DNA of 64,000 bases from assembly GCA_019689635.1 (NCBI GenBank), contig JADGHB010000006.1, positions 1 through 64,000 on the forward strand, given 5' to 3'. The notes under the pieces were generated by a model that was given only the letters and a program-made list of their open reading frames with translations, did not search any database and had not been told where the DNA came from. This DNA comes from Nevskia sp. (GTDB lineage Bacteria; Pseudomonadota; Gammaproteobacteria; Nevskiales; Nevskiaceae). This document shows positions 18,204 through 27,943 of this stretch, in pieces. The number at the start of each line of letters is the position of its first letter. Positions within the stretch are counted from its first letter, which is position 1. The position numbers and the translations under genes are program-made.

Positions 18204-18336
18204 CGCTGGGCAGGGTGTCAGGGAATTGCACCGGGACCGATCGGGAGAGCCGATTTTCCTAGTGCCGGCCGGCGTGGGCAAAGAGTAAGCTTCATGTGTT
18301 CCGATGACAAGAAATCCACTGGGCGAGGGGGCGATC

Positions 18337-21300
18337 ATGAAATTCCGGAATTTCCGCGCGGACGTCGTTGCCGCCGCTGCGGCGGCGCTGTGGCTTGCGG
18401 CCTGCACCGGCAGCAGTCCGGCGAGCGCGCCGCCCGGCGGCGAAGGCGGCGGAGGCGGCAGCTCGGGCGATGGCACCAGCGTTTATCTCAACGTGCTGCC
18501 GCCGGGTTCCAACGGCAATTCCGCCGGCGGCCTCGGCGCACCGGTGCCGGGCGTGCCGGTGCTCAAGTATCCGCCCAATTTCGAAGACCAGCTCGCGCTC
18601 TACGGCGATCTGTCCTACGCCCAGCCCAAGCTCAAGGACGCGCCGTGCACGCCGCCGACCGATGCCAGCCAGCACGCGACGGCCTCCGATTTGGCCTGTA
18701 ATTATTTCAAACACGAAGGCCTGACGCCGGACACCGTGGCGTCCACCGAGACGCTCACCGCCCCCTCGGGCAACAAGGTCACGATCACGCGTGACGACTG
18801 GGGCGTGCCGTTCATCGACGCGCCGACGCGCTCGGACGCGATGTACGGCGTGGGCTATGCCAACGCCGAGGATCGGCTGTGGCTGGACGATCTGCTGCGC
18901 CATCTGGGGCGCGGCATGATCACCCAGTACCTGGGCGTGGCACCGGGCGTGACCGAGTTCGACGCCAATCTCGCCGCGGTCGCCGGCTACAGCGAAGACG
19001 AGCTGACGCAGATGACCCAAGACGCCGCGGCCCAGCTCGGTTCGCTGGGGCCGGTGTTCCTCGACGACGCCAGCCAGTTCGTCGCCGGCGTGAACGCCTA
19101 CATCGCCACGCTCTCCGGCGCCAACCTCGCCAAGATCCCGCCGGAATATGCCACGCTCAAGCCGCTCGGTTTTCCGCCGGCGCCGTTCACCGTCAACGAC
19201 ATCGTCGCCTCGGCGATCCTGATCCAGTCGATCTTCGCCACCGGCGGCGGCGGCGAGGTCACCAACGAGCTGTTGTTGCAGACGCTGGATCCGACCCTCG
19301 CGCCGGGGGCGAGCAGCGTGGCCGCCGACGCTTGCCGGTTCTGGCGCGACCTGCGCCACGCCGATGACCCGCAGACGCCGGTGACGATCGACACGCGCTT
19401 CGCCACCCAGTCGCCCGCGGCGCTGGACGAAACCTGCCCGCACGCGTTGCCCGCCGGCGCGGCGATCTGGGACCGCGGCAGCTACGCGCCCTTCGTGAGC
19501 TTTAGCTACGGCAACCTCGGTGGACTGCCGCTGTCGGTGCCCGCGCAGGGTCAGCCCCGGCTCAAGGATCTCAAAGGCATCGCCGCGCCCGGCGGACCGC
19601 AGGCGCGCTCGGCGCAACCGCCGAAGCTCGCCGCGGCATCGAAAATGCACCCCGTGCGCGTGGCGCTGAATCCGATTCAGGGCGCGCGCGCCGGGCTGGC
19701 GCGCGCCGGCATGCCGGTGCCCGACACGCTGTCCAACTGGATCGGCGTCACCGCCGCGCACACCGCCACCGGCCATCCGATCGCGGTGATGGGGCCGCAG
19801 ACCAGTTACTTCGTGCCGCAGCTGTTGTGGGAGTTCGCGGTGCGCTCGCACGGCGGCACTACGCTGGACTTCGACGGCCGCGGCATCGACTTCGCCATGC
19901 TGCCCTACATCGAGATCGGCCGCGGCATCGACTACGCCTGGAGCGCGACTTCGGGCGAGAGCGATCTGATCGACACGCGCGTGTCGAAGATGTGCAACAC
20001 CGACGGCAGCCAGCCCACGGGCGCCATCGTCAACGGCTTCCCGGACGCCGACGGTTATCTGTACGACGCGCACGACGGCAAAGGCCCGGTGTGCCGCAAG
20101 TTCTACGAGCGCGCCGACACCTGGACCGCGCTGCCCACTCCGGCCTCGCTGGCGCTGGGCGGGCCGGCGCTGCCGCAGACCGTCAAGCGCTACGTGCTGC
20201 GCACCCACTACGGTCCGGTGATGGGCATCGCCAAGGTCGCGGGCGCGCCGGTGGTCATCAGCCAGCAGCGCGCGACTTTCTACAACGAGCTGGGCACCGC
20301 CGCGCCGTTCGCGCTGGCCAGCACCACGCTGATCCACGATCCCAAGAGTTTCCAGCAGGTGTTCAACGGCGTCACCGGCAGCTTCAACTGGCTGTACATC
20401 GACCGCGATCATCTGGCCTATCTGCACAGCGGACTGTATCCGCAACGCGACCCGCAACAGGATCCCGACCTGCCGGTGTGGGGCGACGGCGATTACGAAT
20501 GGGCCGACGACGCGCGTGCGCTCAACGGGACTTCCGCCACGATGCCGGGATTCTTCAGCCAGTATGGCGGGAACACGCCATATCCCTCGCGCGTGGTGAT
20601 CCTGCCCCAGGGCGATCCCCGCAAGACCGGCTATTACGAGTTCCAGGATTTCCTGCCGCTGTCCGCCCACCCGCAGACGGTGGATCCCGCGCGCGGCTTC
20701 CTCGATTCGTGGAACAACAAACCCGCGCCGGGCTGGTGGGCGGCCGACAGCAACGGGTCCTACGGTCCCACCCATCGCGTGGCGATGCTCGCCGACCGGC
20801 TCAAGGCCTTCATGGCCAGCGGCGCCAAGTTCAACTTCGCCAACATGGTCGAAGTCATGGCCGACGCGGCCTACACCGACCTGCGCGGCCAGGACGTGCT
20901 CCCGCTGCTGCTGCAGATCATGCAGCAGGGGCCGCTCACCGCCGACCAGCAACAGGTGGTGACGCTCATGCAGCAGTGGCTCGACGGCGCAAGCTCGGAA
21001 GCCTGGATCGGGCCCACGGCGAAAGGACTCGGCGCCTGGCGTCGCGACCGCGACGACGACGGCGTGTACGATTTCCGCCATCAAGCCGTGTTGATGGACG
21101 CCTGGTATCCGCACCTGATCGACACCCTGCTGCCGCAGATGACCGCGGTGCAGAGCGCGCTGGGCAGCGACAGCTTCCTGTTGCAAGGACGCTACGACGC
21201 GCCGCGCGCGCAGGGCTCCGCGTACCAGAACGGCTGGTTCGAGCAGATGAAGCGCGTGCTGGAGATGGCGCTCGGCACGCCCAACCACACCGACTACCGT

Positions 21301-21576
21301 GCGCTCAAGTGCGCCGGCACCGGCACGCTCGAGGACTGCCGCCACGCGGTGCTCGCCGCGCTCGACGCCGCGCTCACCGACTTGGGCGGGCTGTCCAACC
21401 TCGATCACTGGGACGGCACGCAGTTGGCGAATCCGGCCGACGGCAAGACCGGCGAGACGGTGGAAACCTACGACGAGGTCAAGCACACCGACTTCAGCCT
21501 CTTGCCGGTGCCGCCGATCCGCTGGCTCAATCGTCCCACGTTCCAGCAGGTGATCGAGATCCACAACCGGCGCTGA
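18337..21576 (+). CDS. Penicillin acylase-like (Ntn-hydrolase) lipoprotein, unusually long
   Basis: A 1079-residue member of the penicillin amidase/acyl-homoserine-lactone acylase superfamily. A signal peptide ends at a lipobox LAAC, followed by a Gly-rich linker (about residues 35-60). The alpha-chain region includes ITRDDWGVPFIDAPTRSDAM and YGVGYANAEDRLWLDDLLR. The predicted autoprocessing site and nucleophile is Ser466 in DTLSNWIGV, followed by TATGHPIAVMGPQ. The nucleophile lies much later than the usual 200-290, so the alpha chain and spacer are enlarged. Substrate is unknown: lactone, peptide-like amide or lipid. The start ATG 18337 follows a GAGGGGG ribosome site. Divergent from nnrS. 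Confidence 0.87.
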   Translation: MKFRNFRADVVAAAAAALWLAACTGSSPASAPPGGEGGGGGSSGDGTSVYLNVLPPGSNGNSAGGLGAPVPGVPVLKYPPNFEDQLALYGDLSYAQPKLKDAPCTPPTDASQHATASDLACNYFKHEGLTPDTVASTETLTAPSGNKVTITRDDWGVPFIDAPTRSDAMYGVGYANAEDRLWLDDLLRHLGRGMITQYLGVAPGVTEFDANLAAVAGYSEDELTQMTQDAAAQLGSLGPVFLDDASQFVAGVNAYIATLSGANLAKIPPEYATLKPLGFPPAPFTVNDIVASAILIQSIFATGGGGEVTNELLLQTLDPTLAPGASSVAADACRFWRDLRHADDPQTPVTIDTRFATQSPAALDETCPHALPAGAAIWDRGSYAPFVSFSYGNLGGLPLSVPAQGQPRLKDLKGIAAPGGPQARSAQPPKLAAASKMHPVRVALNPIQGARAGLARAGMPVPDTLSNWIGVTAAHTATGHPIAVMGPQTSYFVPQLLWEFAVRSHGGTTLDFDGRGIDFAMLPYIEIGRGIDYAWSATSGESDLIDTRVSKMCNTDGSQPTGAIVNGFPDADGYLYDAHDGKGPVCRKFYERADTWTALPTPASLALGGPALPQTVKRYVLRTHYGPVMGIAKVAGAPVVISQQRATFYNELGTAAPFALASTTLIHDPKSFQQVFNGVTGSFNWLYIDRDHLAYLHSGLYPQRDPQQDPDLPVWGDGDYEWADDARALNGTSATMPGFFSQYGGNTPYPSRVVILPQGDPRKTGYYEFQDFLPLSAHPQTVDPARGFLDSWNNKPAPGWWAADSNGSYGPTHRVAMLADRLKAFMASGAKFNFANMVEVMADAAYTDLRGQDVLPLLLQIMQQGPLTADQQQVVTLMQQWLDGASSEAWIGPTAKGLGAWRRDRDDDGVYDFRHQAVLMDAWYPHLIDTLLPQMTAVQSALGSDSFLLQGRYDAPRAQGSAYQNGWFEQMKRVLEMALGTPNHTDYRALKCAGTGTLEDCRHAVLAALDAALTDLGGLSNLDHWDGTQLANPADGKTGETVETYDEVKHTDFSLLPVPPIRWLNRPTFQQVIEIHNRR

Positions 21577-21651
21577 ACCGGCGCGCCGCATGTTAGGATG
21601 CGCGCCGCTGCGCGCAGGCCCAACGCCGCTCGCGCGGCATCAAGAACCGCG

Positions 21652-23517
21652 ATGAATCGCCCGTCCGAACCTGCCGCCGCGACCGAACGGCCCAGCCTGC
21701 AAAAGCCGGCCGCCGCCGATAGCGCGACGGCGGCGGGCCCGGCCACCGAGGACGAGATCCGCTCCATCGGCTTGGTGCGCCACTCGCTTCTCGCTTTGGT
21801 GGTCGGTCTCGTCACCGGTTTCGGCGCGGTCGGCTTCCGCGCCCTGATCAGCCTGATCCACAACGCGATGTTCCTCGGCGAGTTCGTGGTGCGTTACGAC
21901 GCCAACTTGTTCACGCCGCCGAGTCCGTGGGGCCCCTGCGTGATCCTGGTGCCGGTGCTGGGCGCGCTGGGGGTCACGTTCCTGGTCACCAAGTTCGCCC
22001 CCGAAGCGCGCGGGCACGGCGTGCCGGAGGTGATGGACGCGATCTATTACAAGGGCGGCGTGATCCGCCCCGCAGTCGCGGCGGTCAAGTCGCTGGCTTC
22101 GGCGCTCGCCATCGGCACCGGCGCGGCGGTCGGCCGCGAGGGCCCGATCATCCAGATCGGTTCGGCCTTAGGCTCGACGCTGGGCCAGCTCGTGCGCATG
22201 CCGGCCGGGGAACGGATCATCCTGGTCGCCGCCGGCGCCGGCGCGGGCATCGCCGCCACCTTCAACACGCCGATCGGCGGTGTGATGTTCGCCATCGAGC
22301 TGATGATGCCCGAGGTCAGCGTGCGCACCTTCCTGCCGGTGGCGCTGGCCACCGGCACGGCGACCTTCATCGGCCGTTTCTACTTCGGCATGCAGCCGGC
22401 CTTTGCCGTTCCGCATCTCGCGCCGCTGACCGCAGACACGACCTCAGCGCTCACCTTGTGCGCTTACGCCCTGCTCGGCGTGGTCACCGGCGTCGCCGCC
22501 GCCGTCTTTATCCGCGCACTGCATCTTGCCGAGGACGTCTTCGAGAGGATCAAGGGTCCCTACCTGCGGCACGCGCTGGGCATGCTGCTGGTCGGCGTGC
22601 TCATCTACGCCTTGTACCAGCGCTACGGCCACTACTACGTCGAGGGCGTGGGCTACGCCACGGTGCAGGCGCTCCTGCTCGGGCAACTGTCCGCGGCGAA
22701 ACTGCTGGTGCTGCTGTTCGTGTGCAAGGTGCTGGCCACTTCGCTGAGCCTCGGCTCCGGTTCCTCCGGGGGCATCTTCTCGCCCTCGCTGTTCATGGGG
22801 GCGACCCTCGGCGGCGCGTTCGCCGCCGGGCTGGCCGCCCTGCACCTGCCGCTGGCGATCAACATCCCGTCCTTCGCCATGGTCGGCATGGGCGCGATGG
22901 TCGGCGGCGGCACCGGGGCGGTGATGACCGCGGTGACGATGATCTTCGAGATGACGCGCGACTACGACATCGTCCTGCCGATGATCGTGGCGGTGGCGGT
23001 GAGCGTCGGCGTGCGGCGCCTGCTGTCGCGCGAGAGCATCTACACACTCAAGCTGGTGCGTCGCGGGCGCACGGTGCCCAAGGCCCTGCACGCCAACATG
23101 TTCCTGGTGCGCCGCGCCAAGGACGTCATGGACACCGACGTGGTGCTGGCGCCGGCGGCCATGAGCTTCGAGGAGTTCCTCGCCAGCCCGGAGCACCAGG
23201 GCCGCATGCGCCACCTCGCGATCACCCAGGGCAATCACATCGTCGGTGTGCTGCGCGTCAACACCGGCTTGCGGCGCGCGGTGCAGGGTGCGCCGTCGGC
23301 CGTGACCCTGGGCGACATCGCCAGCCGGCGCTTCACCGTGGTGCGCGAAGACGACATCGTTTACAACGTCATCCAGCGCATCTGGCGCAAGCGCGCGTGG
23401 ATGGCGCTGGTCATGCGCGGGCACGGCGTGCCGCGGCCGGACAATATCGCCGGCGTGATCACCAAGGAGCACGTCGCCGATTCCGTGGCCAGCAGTACCA
23501 AGGTGTATCCGGCCTGA
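21652..23517 (+). CDS. ClC-type chloride channel/antiporter with C-terminal regulatory region
   Basis: A 621-residue ClC membrane protein. The selectivity motifs are GHGVPEV (in place of GSGIP), GREGPIIQIG with the gating-type Glu at residue 163, and GSGSSGGIFSPSLFMGA. The proline-rich cytosolic N-terminus is followed by about ten helices, then a C-terminal region (residues ~480-615) resembling paired CBS modules, with VMDTDVVLAPAAMSFEEFL and TLGDIASRRFTVV. Whether it is a channel or a Cl-/H+ exchanger cannot be told here. The ATG at 21652 is chosen over an earlier start whose extension is Arg/Ala-rich. The ROK kinase gene follows 43 bases later. Confidence 0.9.
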   Translation: MNRPSEPAAATERPSLQKPAAADSATAAGPATEDEIRSIGLVRHSLLALVVGLVTGFGAVGFRALISLIHNAMFLGEFVVRYDANLFTPPSPWGPCVILVPVLGALGVTFLVTKFAPEARGHGVPEVMDAIYYKGGVIRPAVAAVKSLASALAIGTGAAVGREGPIIQIGSALGSTLGQLVRMPAGERIILVAAGAGAGIAATFNTPIGGVMFAIELMMPEVSVRTFLPVALATGTATFIGRFYFGMQPAFAVPHLAPLTADTTSALTLCAYALLGVVTGVAAAVFIRALHLAEDVFERIKGPYLRHALGMLLVGVLIYALYQRYGHYYVEGVGYATVQALLLGQLSAAKLLVLLFVCKVLATSLSLGSGSSGGIFSPSLFMGATLGGAFAAGLAALHLPLAINIPSFAMVGMGAMVGGGTGAVMTAVTMIFEMTRDYDIVLPMIVAVAVSVGVRRLLSRESIYTLKLVRRGRTVPKALHANMFLVRRAKDVMDTDVVLAPAAMSFEEFLASPEHQGRMRHLAITQGNHIVGVLRVNTGLRRAVQGAPSAVTLGDIASRRFTVVREDDIVYNVIQRIWRKRAWMALVMRGHGVPRPDNIAGVITKEHVADSVASSTKVYPA

Positions 23518-23560
23518 AGCGGCGCTTGCGCGCTCCAGCCGTTGCCCGCAAAGTTGATTC

Positions 23561-24481
23561 ATGCGCATCGGCATCGATTTGGGCGGCACCAAAATCGCGG
23601 GCATCGTCCTGCGCGGGGAGTCCGAGGTATGCGCCATGCGCCGCGTCGCCACGCCCGCGGGCGATTACGCGGGCACGCTCGAGGCGCTGGTCAAGATGGT
23701 CGGCGCCCTCGAGCAAACGGTGGGGCGCACGAGGCTGCCGGTGGGCATCGGCCATCCCGGCTCGCTGTCGCCGGCCACCGGCTTGCTGCGCAACGCCAAC
23801 TCCACTTGTCTCAACGGGCGGCCCTTCAAGCAGGATCTGGAGGCGCGTCTGGGGCGCGAGGTTCGCCTGGCCAACGATGCCGATTGTCTGGCGGCTTCGG
23901 AAGCTTGTGACGGCGCCGGCGCGGGCGCGCGCTCGGTGTTCGCGGCGATCCTGGGCACCGGCGTGGGCGGTGGCCTCGTCGTCGACGGGCATCTGGTGCA
24001 GGGGGCGAGCGGCATCGCCGGCGAATGGGGCCACAATCCGCTGCCCTGGCCGCGCGCCGAGTGGGGCGAGATTCCCGGGCCCTTGTGCTGGCACGGCCTG
24101 CACGGCTGTCTCGAAACCTGGCTGTCCGGCGTCGGGCTTGCGGCCGATCACGCGCGCGCCACCGGCCAGCCACTCGGCGCCGAAGCCATCGCCGCGCGCG
24201 CCGCGCAGGGCGAGGCGTCGGCAGCGGCCACGCTGGAGCGCTACTATGATCGTCTGGCGCGCGCCCTGGCCGGCGTGATCAACCTGCTCGATCCCGAGGT
24301 GATCGTGCTCGGCGGTGGCGTCTCGCGCATCGCGGCGCTCTATCGCGAGGTGCCGCGGCGCTGGGGCTCGTGGATTTTTTCCGATGTCGTGAACACGAAA
24401 CTGGTGCCGGCGCGCTTCGGCGACGCTTCCGGCGTGCGCGGCGCCGCGCGCTTGTGGCCGTTGGAGGGTAAAGAACCATGA
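23561..24481 (+). CDS. ROK family sugar kinase (fructokinase-like)
   Basis: A 306-residue cytoplasmic kinase of the ROK family, probably phosphorylating fructose, mannose or glucose. Motifs in order: phosphate loop GIDLGGTKIAGIV, the substrate-binding GHPGSLSPATGL, catalytic Asp in LANDADCLAASE, the second ATP motif ILGTGVGGGLVVDG, and the zinc-loop-like segment GPLCWHGLHGCLETWLSG. In that loop one usual Cys appears as His. ROK repressors have an N-terminal DNA-binding domain, absent here, which supports an enzyme. It resembles E. coli Mak, but the sugar is not certain. Confidence 0.89.
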   Translation: MRIGIDLGGTKIAGIVLRGESEVCAMRRVATPAGDYAGTLEALVKMVGALEQTVGRTRLPVGIGHPGSLSPATGLLRNANSTCLNGRPFKQDLEARLGREVRLANDADCLAASEACDGAGAGARSVFAAILGTGVGGGLVVDGHLVQGASGIAGEWGHNPLPWPRAEWGEIPGPLCWHGLHGCLETWLSGVGLAADHARATGQPLGAEAIAARAAQGEASAAATLERYYDRLARALAGVINLLDPEVIVLGGGVSRIAALYREVPRRWGSWIFSDVVNTKLVPARFGDASGVRGAARLWPLEGKEP

Positions 24482-24574
24482 AGCCGCGTGATGCGCGAGC
24501 GGCGCTTGCGGCACAATGCGGCGCAGGAACCTCCGTCCTGTTTTGCGTTCCAAGCCTGCGCCGACCCTGAAGCG

Positions 24575-25441
24575 ATGCCGATGTCCCGATCACGCCTGAT
24601 GCGACTGTGCGTGCGCTGCGCCGCGTCGCTCGCCGCCGCGCTGCTGGGCGCCGGCTGTGTCAAGAACCACACCGCGTACGCGCTGACCCAGACCGGCACG
24701 ATCCTCCAGTTCCAGACCCACAAGCCCACCAAGATCACTCAAACGGCGACGGTCAGCGGCCTGGCTTCGGGCGTGGGCCTGGTGCAGATCGTTTACCGGC
24801 CCGCGAACCAGACGCTGTATTGCCTCACCAGCGACAATCACCTGTGTACCGTCAATCCGGACACCGGCGCCGTCGCGCTGCTCGGCGCGGCGTTCGATGG
24901 CGACACCCTCAGGGACCAGGTGCTGGCCTTCGATCCGGTGGTCGATCAGGTGCGCCTGATCGCCAGCGACAGCACCGCCGGCAGCGGCCTGGACAACACC
25001 AACCTGCGCCTGTCGCCGACCGACGGCAACGTGCTCCACAGTGGCAGCGGGCTCGGCTACGCCTCCGGCGACCTCAATGTCAACAAGACCCCGCGGCTCG
25101 GCGGCCTGTCCTACACCAACGCCACCGCCGGCGCCTCCAATGCCACGCTGTACGGGCTGGACCTCACCACCCAAAGCCTGGTGCGCGTCGGCGACAAGAA
25201 CGCGAGCGCGCCGGCTTCCGCCGACAACGGCGCGCTGACCACCGTCGGCAGCCTGGGCGTGAGCTTCGGCCTGGCCGCCTTCGACATCGAAACCGCCGAT
25301 AACCTGGGCTATGCCGCGCTGACGCCGACCGGCAGCGGCGCCGTGCTCTACACCGTGGATCTCGACACCGGCGCGGCGACCAAAATCGACAACATCGGCG
25401 CCGGCGACCGGGTCGTCATCTCGCTGGCGCTGAAACCCTGA
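24575..25441 (+). CDS. DUF4394 domain-containing lipoprotein
   Basis: A predicted lipoprotein of about 288 residues. The signal contains RLMRLCVRCAASLAAALLG and the lipobox GAGC is followed by VKNH. The rest is a repeated beta-propeller-like DUF4394 domain: repeats of the form LYCLTSDNHLCTVNPDTGAV and LYTVDLDTGAATKIDNIG recur through the chain. Function is unknown. Proteins with this domain are secreted or surface-attached. Start is either 24575 or 24581 (MP or M in the same frame), and a longer start at 24488 would precede the signal peptide with an unlikely 29-residue extension. A small GC hairpin lies just past the stop (25449-25464). Confidence 0.83.
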   Translation: MPMSRSRLMRLCVRCAASLAAALLGAGCVKNHTAYALTQTGTILQFQTHKPTKITQTATVSGLASGVGLVQIVYRPANQTLYCLTSDNHLCTVNPDTGAVALLGAAFDGDTLRDQVLAFDPVVDQVRLIASDSTAGSGLDNTNLRLSPTDGNVLHSGSGLGYASGDLNVNKTPRLGGLSYTNATAGASNATLYGLDLTTQSLVRVGDKNASAPASADNGALTTVGSLGVSFGLAAFDIETADNLGYAALTPTGSGAVLYTVDLDTGAATKIDNIGAGDRVVISLALKP

Positions 25442-25497
25442 AACCGGCGCCGGCGTTCGCCGGCTAGAATGAGACGGCACGAAGATCCGAAAGCCCC

Positions 25498-27282
25498 TTG
25501 CAGCCCGTCCGCTACCACGTAGTTGCCGACCCCGCGGCGCACCGTTTCCGCGTGCGCGGCGTGCTGCGCGCGCCGGCCGCGAATCCCGTGTTCCGGCTGC
25601 CGTCGTGGATCCGCGGCAGCTATCGGGTGCGCGATTTCGCCAAGCACGTGATGGATCTGCGCGCGCGCGTCGAGGGCGCGCCGGCGGCGATCGAACGCCT
25701 GGACAAGCGCAGCTTCGGCCTGCGCGCGCGGGCGGGAGAGAGGATCGAACTGGAATACCAGGTGCACGCGCTCGACCCTTCGGTGCGCAAGGCCTATCTC
25801 GATACGCGCCGCGGTTTCTTCAACGGCAGTTCGCTGTTCTATTGTCCGCAGGGCGCGGAAGGCGCGCCGTTCGCAGTCGAGATCGCGCGGCCGGCGCACC
25901 TGGCCTGCGCGCGCTGGCAGCTCGCCACGGCGATGACGCCGCAGGCCGTCGACGCCGAGGGGTTCGGCGTCTATCGCGCGGCGGACTACGAGGAGCTGAT
26001 CGACCATCCGGTGGAGATGGCCGAGTTCCGGCGCGTGGCCTTCGAGGTGGACGGGATCCCGCATGCGTTCGTGCTCTCCGGCCGCTGCGCGCCGGACGAA
26101 GCGCGGCTGGCCGCCGACGCGGCGCGCCTGTGCGCCGCGCAACGCGCGCTGTTCGACCACGAGCCCGAGCTCGAGCGCTACTTGTTTCTCACCCAGGTGA
26201 CCGGCAACGGCTACGGCGGCCTGGAGCATCGCGCTTCGAGCGCGCTGGTCGCCGCGCGCGACGCGCTGCCGCGTCCCGGGGAAACGAGGCTGCGCAAGGG
26301 CTATCGCGATTTCCTGGGGCTGGTGAGCCACGAGTATTTCCACCTGTGGAACGTCAAGCGCATCGCGCCGCGCGCGTTCCTCGAATCCGACCTCGGCGCC
26401 GAGGCCTATTCGCGCGACCTGTGGGCCTACGAGGGCGTCACCAGCTATTACGACGACCTGATGCTGCTGCGCGCCGGCCTGCTCGACGCGCCGGCCTATC
26501 TCGACCTGCTGGCGATCCAGGCCACGCGCCTGCAGCGCACGCCGGGCCGCCGCGTGCAGACGCTCGCCGAGGCGAGCTTCGAGGCCTGGATCAAGTTCTA
26601 TCAGCCGGACGACAACACGCCCAATGCCGCGGTCAGCTATTACGTCAAGGGCGCGCTGGTCGCGGTTTGTCTGGACCTGCATCTGCGCCGGCATTCGAGC
26701 GTGAACCTGGACGAGGTGCTGCGCGCGCTGTGGCGCCGCTACGGGCGCCAGGGCACGCCGGCGCCGGAAGGCGCGCTGGAAGCCGTCGCCGCCGAAGTGT
26801 CCGGCCTGGATCTGCGGCCCCAGTTCGATGCCTGGCTGCGGAGCACCGAAGAATTGCCACTGGCCGAGCTGCTGGCGGAGTTCGGCGTGCAGGCGGAGCG
26901 GCGCGCCGCGCGGGGCGCCGAGGACGAAGGCGGGCGGGTGGAGCCGCGCAACGGCGCGCCCGTCTGGCTGGGCCTGCGGCTGCGCAGCGGGGAGGCCACG
27001 ATCGCCCAGGTGCTGGAGGATTCCCCGGCGCAGCGCGCCGGGCTCGCCGCCGGCGATGCGCTGGTCGCGCTCGACGGTCTGCGCGTGTCGGCCGCGACCT
27101 GGGACCAGAGGCTAGAGACGCTGGCGCCGGGCCGCGAGGTCGAGCTGCATTTCTTCCGCGGCGACGAGCTGCACCGCGTGCGTCTGGTGGCCGAGGCGCC
27201 GCCGCAGGATACCTGGACCTTCACGCTGGCCAAGGTGGACGGCGAACGACTCGCACGCCGCCGCGCCTGGCTGGGCGTATGA
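25498..27282 (+). CDS. M61 family peptidase (glycyl aminopeptidase-like) with PDZ domain
   Basis: A 594-residue zinc aminopeptidase of family M61. The N-terminal beta domain includes FRLPSWIRGSYRVRDFAKHV. GYGGLEHRAS precedes the zinc site HEYFH at residues 278-282 in SHEYFHLWNVKRIAPRAF, and the third ligand is in DLWAYEGVTSYYDDL. A PDZ domain covers roughly residues 495-575 (LEDSPAQRAGLAAGDALVALDG). The start is a TTG at 25498, as no ATG fits the conserved N-terminus. No signal peptide is visible, so it is probably cytoplasmic. plsY follows 10 bases downstream, suggesting the operon M61-plsY-birA-coaX. Confidence 0.9.
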   Translation: MQPVRYHVVADPAAHRFRVRGVLRAPAANPVFRLPSWIRGSYRVRDFAKHVMDLRARVEGAPAAIERLDKRSFGLRARAGERIELEYQVHALDPSVRKAYLDTRRGFFNGSSLFYCPQGAEGAPFAVEIARPAHLACARWQLATAMTPQAVDAEGFGVYRAADYEELIDHPVEMAEFRRVAFEVDGIPHAFVLSGRCAPDEARLAADAARLCAAQRALFDHEPELERYLFLTQVTGNGYGGLEHRASSALVAARDALPRPGETRLRKGYRDFLGLVSHEYFHLWNVKRIAPRAFLESDLGAEAYSRDLWAYEGVTSYYDDLMLLRAGLLDAPAYLDLLAIQATRLQRTPGRRVQTLAEASFEAWIKFYQPDDNTPNAAVSYYVKGALVAVCLDLHLRRHSSVNLDEVLRALWRRYGRQGTPAPEGALEAVAAEVSGLDLRPQFDAWLRSTEELPLAELLAEFGVQAERRAARGAEDEGGRVEPRNGAPVWLGLRLRSGEATIAQVLEDSPAQRAGLAAGDALVALDGLRVSAATWDQRLETLAPGREVELHFFRGDELHRVRLVAEAPPQDTWTFTLAKVDGERLARRRAWLGV

Positions 27283-27292
27283 CGGAAGTGCG

Positions 27293-27943
27293 ATGATCGA
27301 AGCGCTCGCCAAAGGGCTGATCGCCTATCTGCTCGGCGGCATGATGGGCGGCGATCTCATGCGCGGCCTGTTCGGCGGCGGCGATCTGCGCGCGGCCGGT
27401 TCCGGCAACGTCGGCGCCACCAACGCGCTGCGCACGCGCGGCCCGGCCTTCGCGCTCGGCGTGCTGGCCATCGACGCCGGCAAGGGCGTGGCCGCCGCGC
27501 TGGCGCTGCCGTCGCTGCCATGGCCGTGGGCGGAGAATCTGGTGCTGCCGCAGGGCTGGATCGCCTATGGCTGCGGCGCCTGCTGCGCGCTCGGCCACTG
27601 CTACCCGCTTGCGCACCGCTTCCGCGGCGGCAAGGGCGTGGCCACCCTGGCCGGCGTGTACGGCGCGCTGCTGCCGGGCGCTTTCGTGTGGATGTTTCTG
27701 GCGTTCGCGCTGACCGTGATGCTCACCGGCTACGTGGCGCTGGCCTCGCTGGCCGGCGCCTTGACCGCGCTGCTGATCGTCGCGGTGTCGGGCGACGGAA
27801 TCTTTTCCGCCGCCGGCGCGTTCACGCTGGCGATGGTCTTGCTGGTGGGGTTCAAACACCGCGAAAACCTCGCGCGGCTCAGGCGCGGGACCGAACACCG
27901 CTTCGAGAAAGCCATGGTGCTGCGGCGATGGCTCGCGCGTTGA
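27293..27943 (+). CDS. plsY: Glycerol-3-phosphate acyltransferase PlsY
   Basis: Inner-membrane enzyme transferring an acyl group from acyl-phosphate to glycerol-3-phosphate, the first step of phospholipid synthesis. The 216-residue protein has the active-site motifs GSGNVGATNALRTRG, GHCYPLAHRFRGGKGVAT and GFKHRENLARLRRGTEHRF, in the right order across about five helices. It lies 10 bases after the M61 gene and its last 16 bases overlap the birA start. The acyl-phosphate maker plsX is not in the window, though fabH is found at 57424. Length is slightly above the usual ~200. Confidence 0.95.
   Translation: MIEALAKGLIAYLLGGMMGGDLMRGLFGGGDLRAAGSGNVGATNALRTRGPAFALGVLAIDAGKGVAAALALPSLPWPWAENLVLPQGWIAYGCGACCALGHCYPLAHRFRGGKGVATLAGVYGALLPGAFVWMFLAFALTVMLTGYVALASLAGALTALLIVAVSGDGIFSAAGAFTLAMVLLVGFKHRENLARLRRGTEHRFEKAMVLRRWLAR

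Noticed and set aside
18292-21591. A 1099-residue open frame antisense to the penicillin-acylase-like gene
   Set aside because: Low-complexity His/Arg/Gly/Val composition, no recognisable motif, and the opposite strand encodes a convincing enzyme with signal peptide.
25449-25464. GC hairpin after the DUF4394 gene as a terminator
   Set aside because: Six-base stem with no T run; such short GC palindromes are common here and prove nothing.
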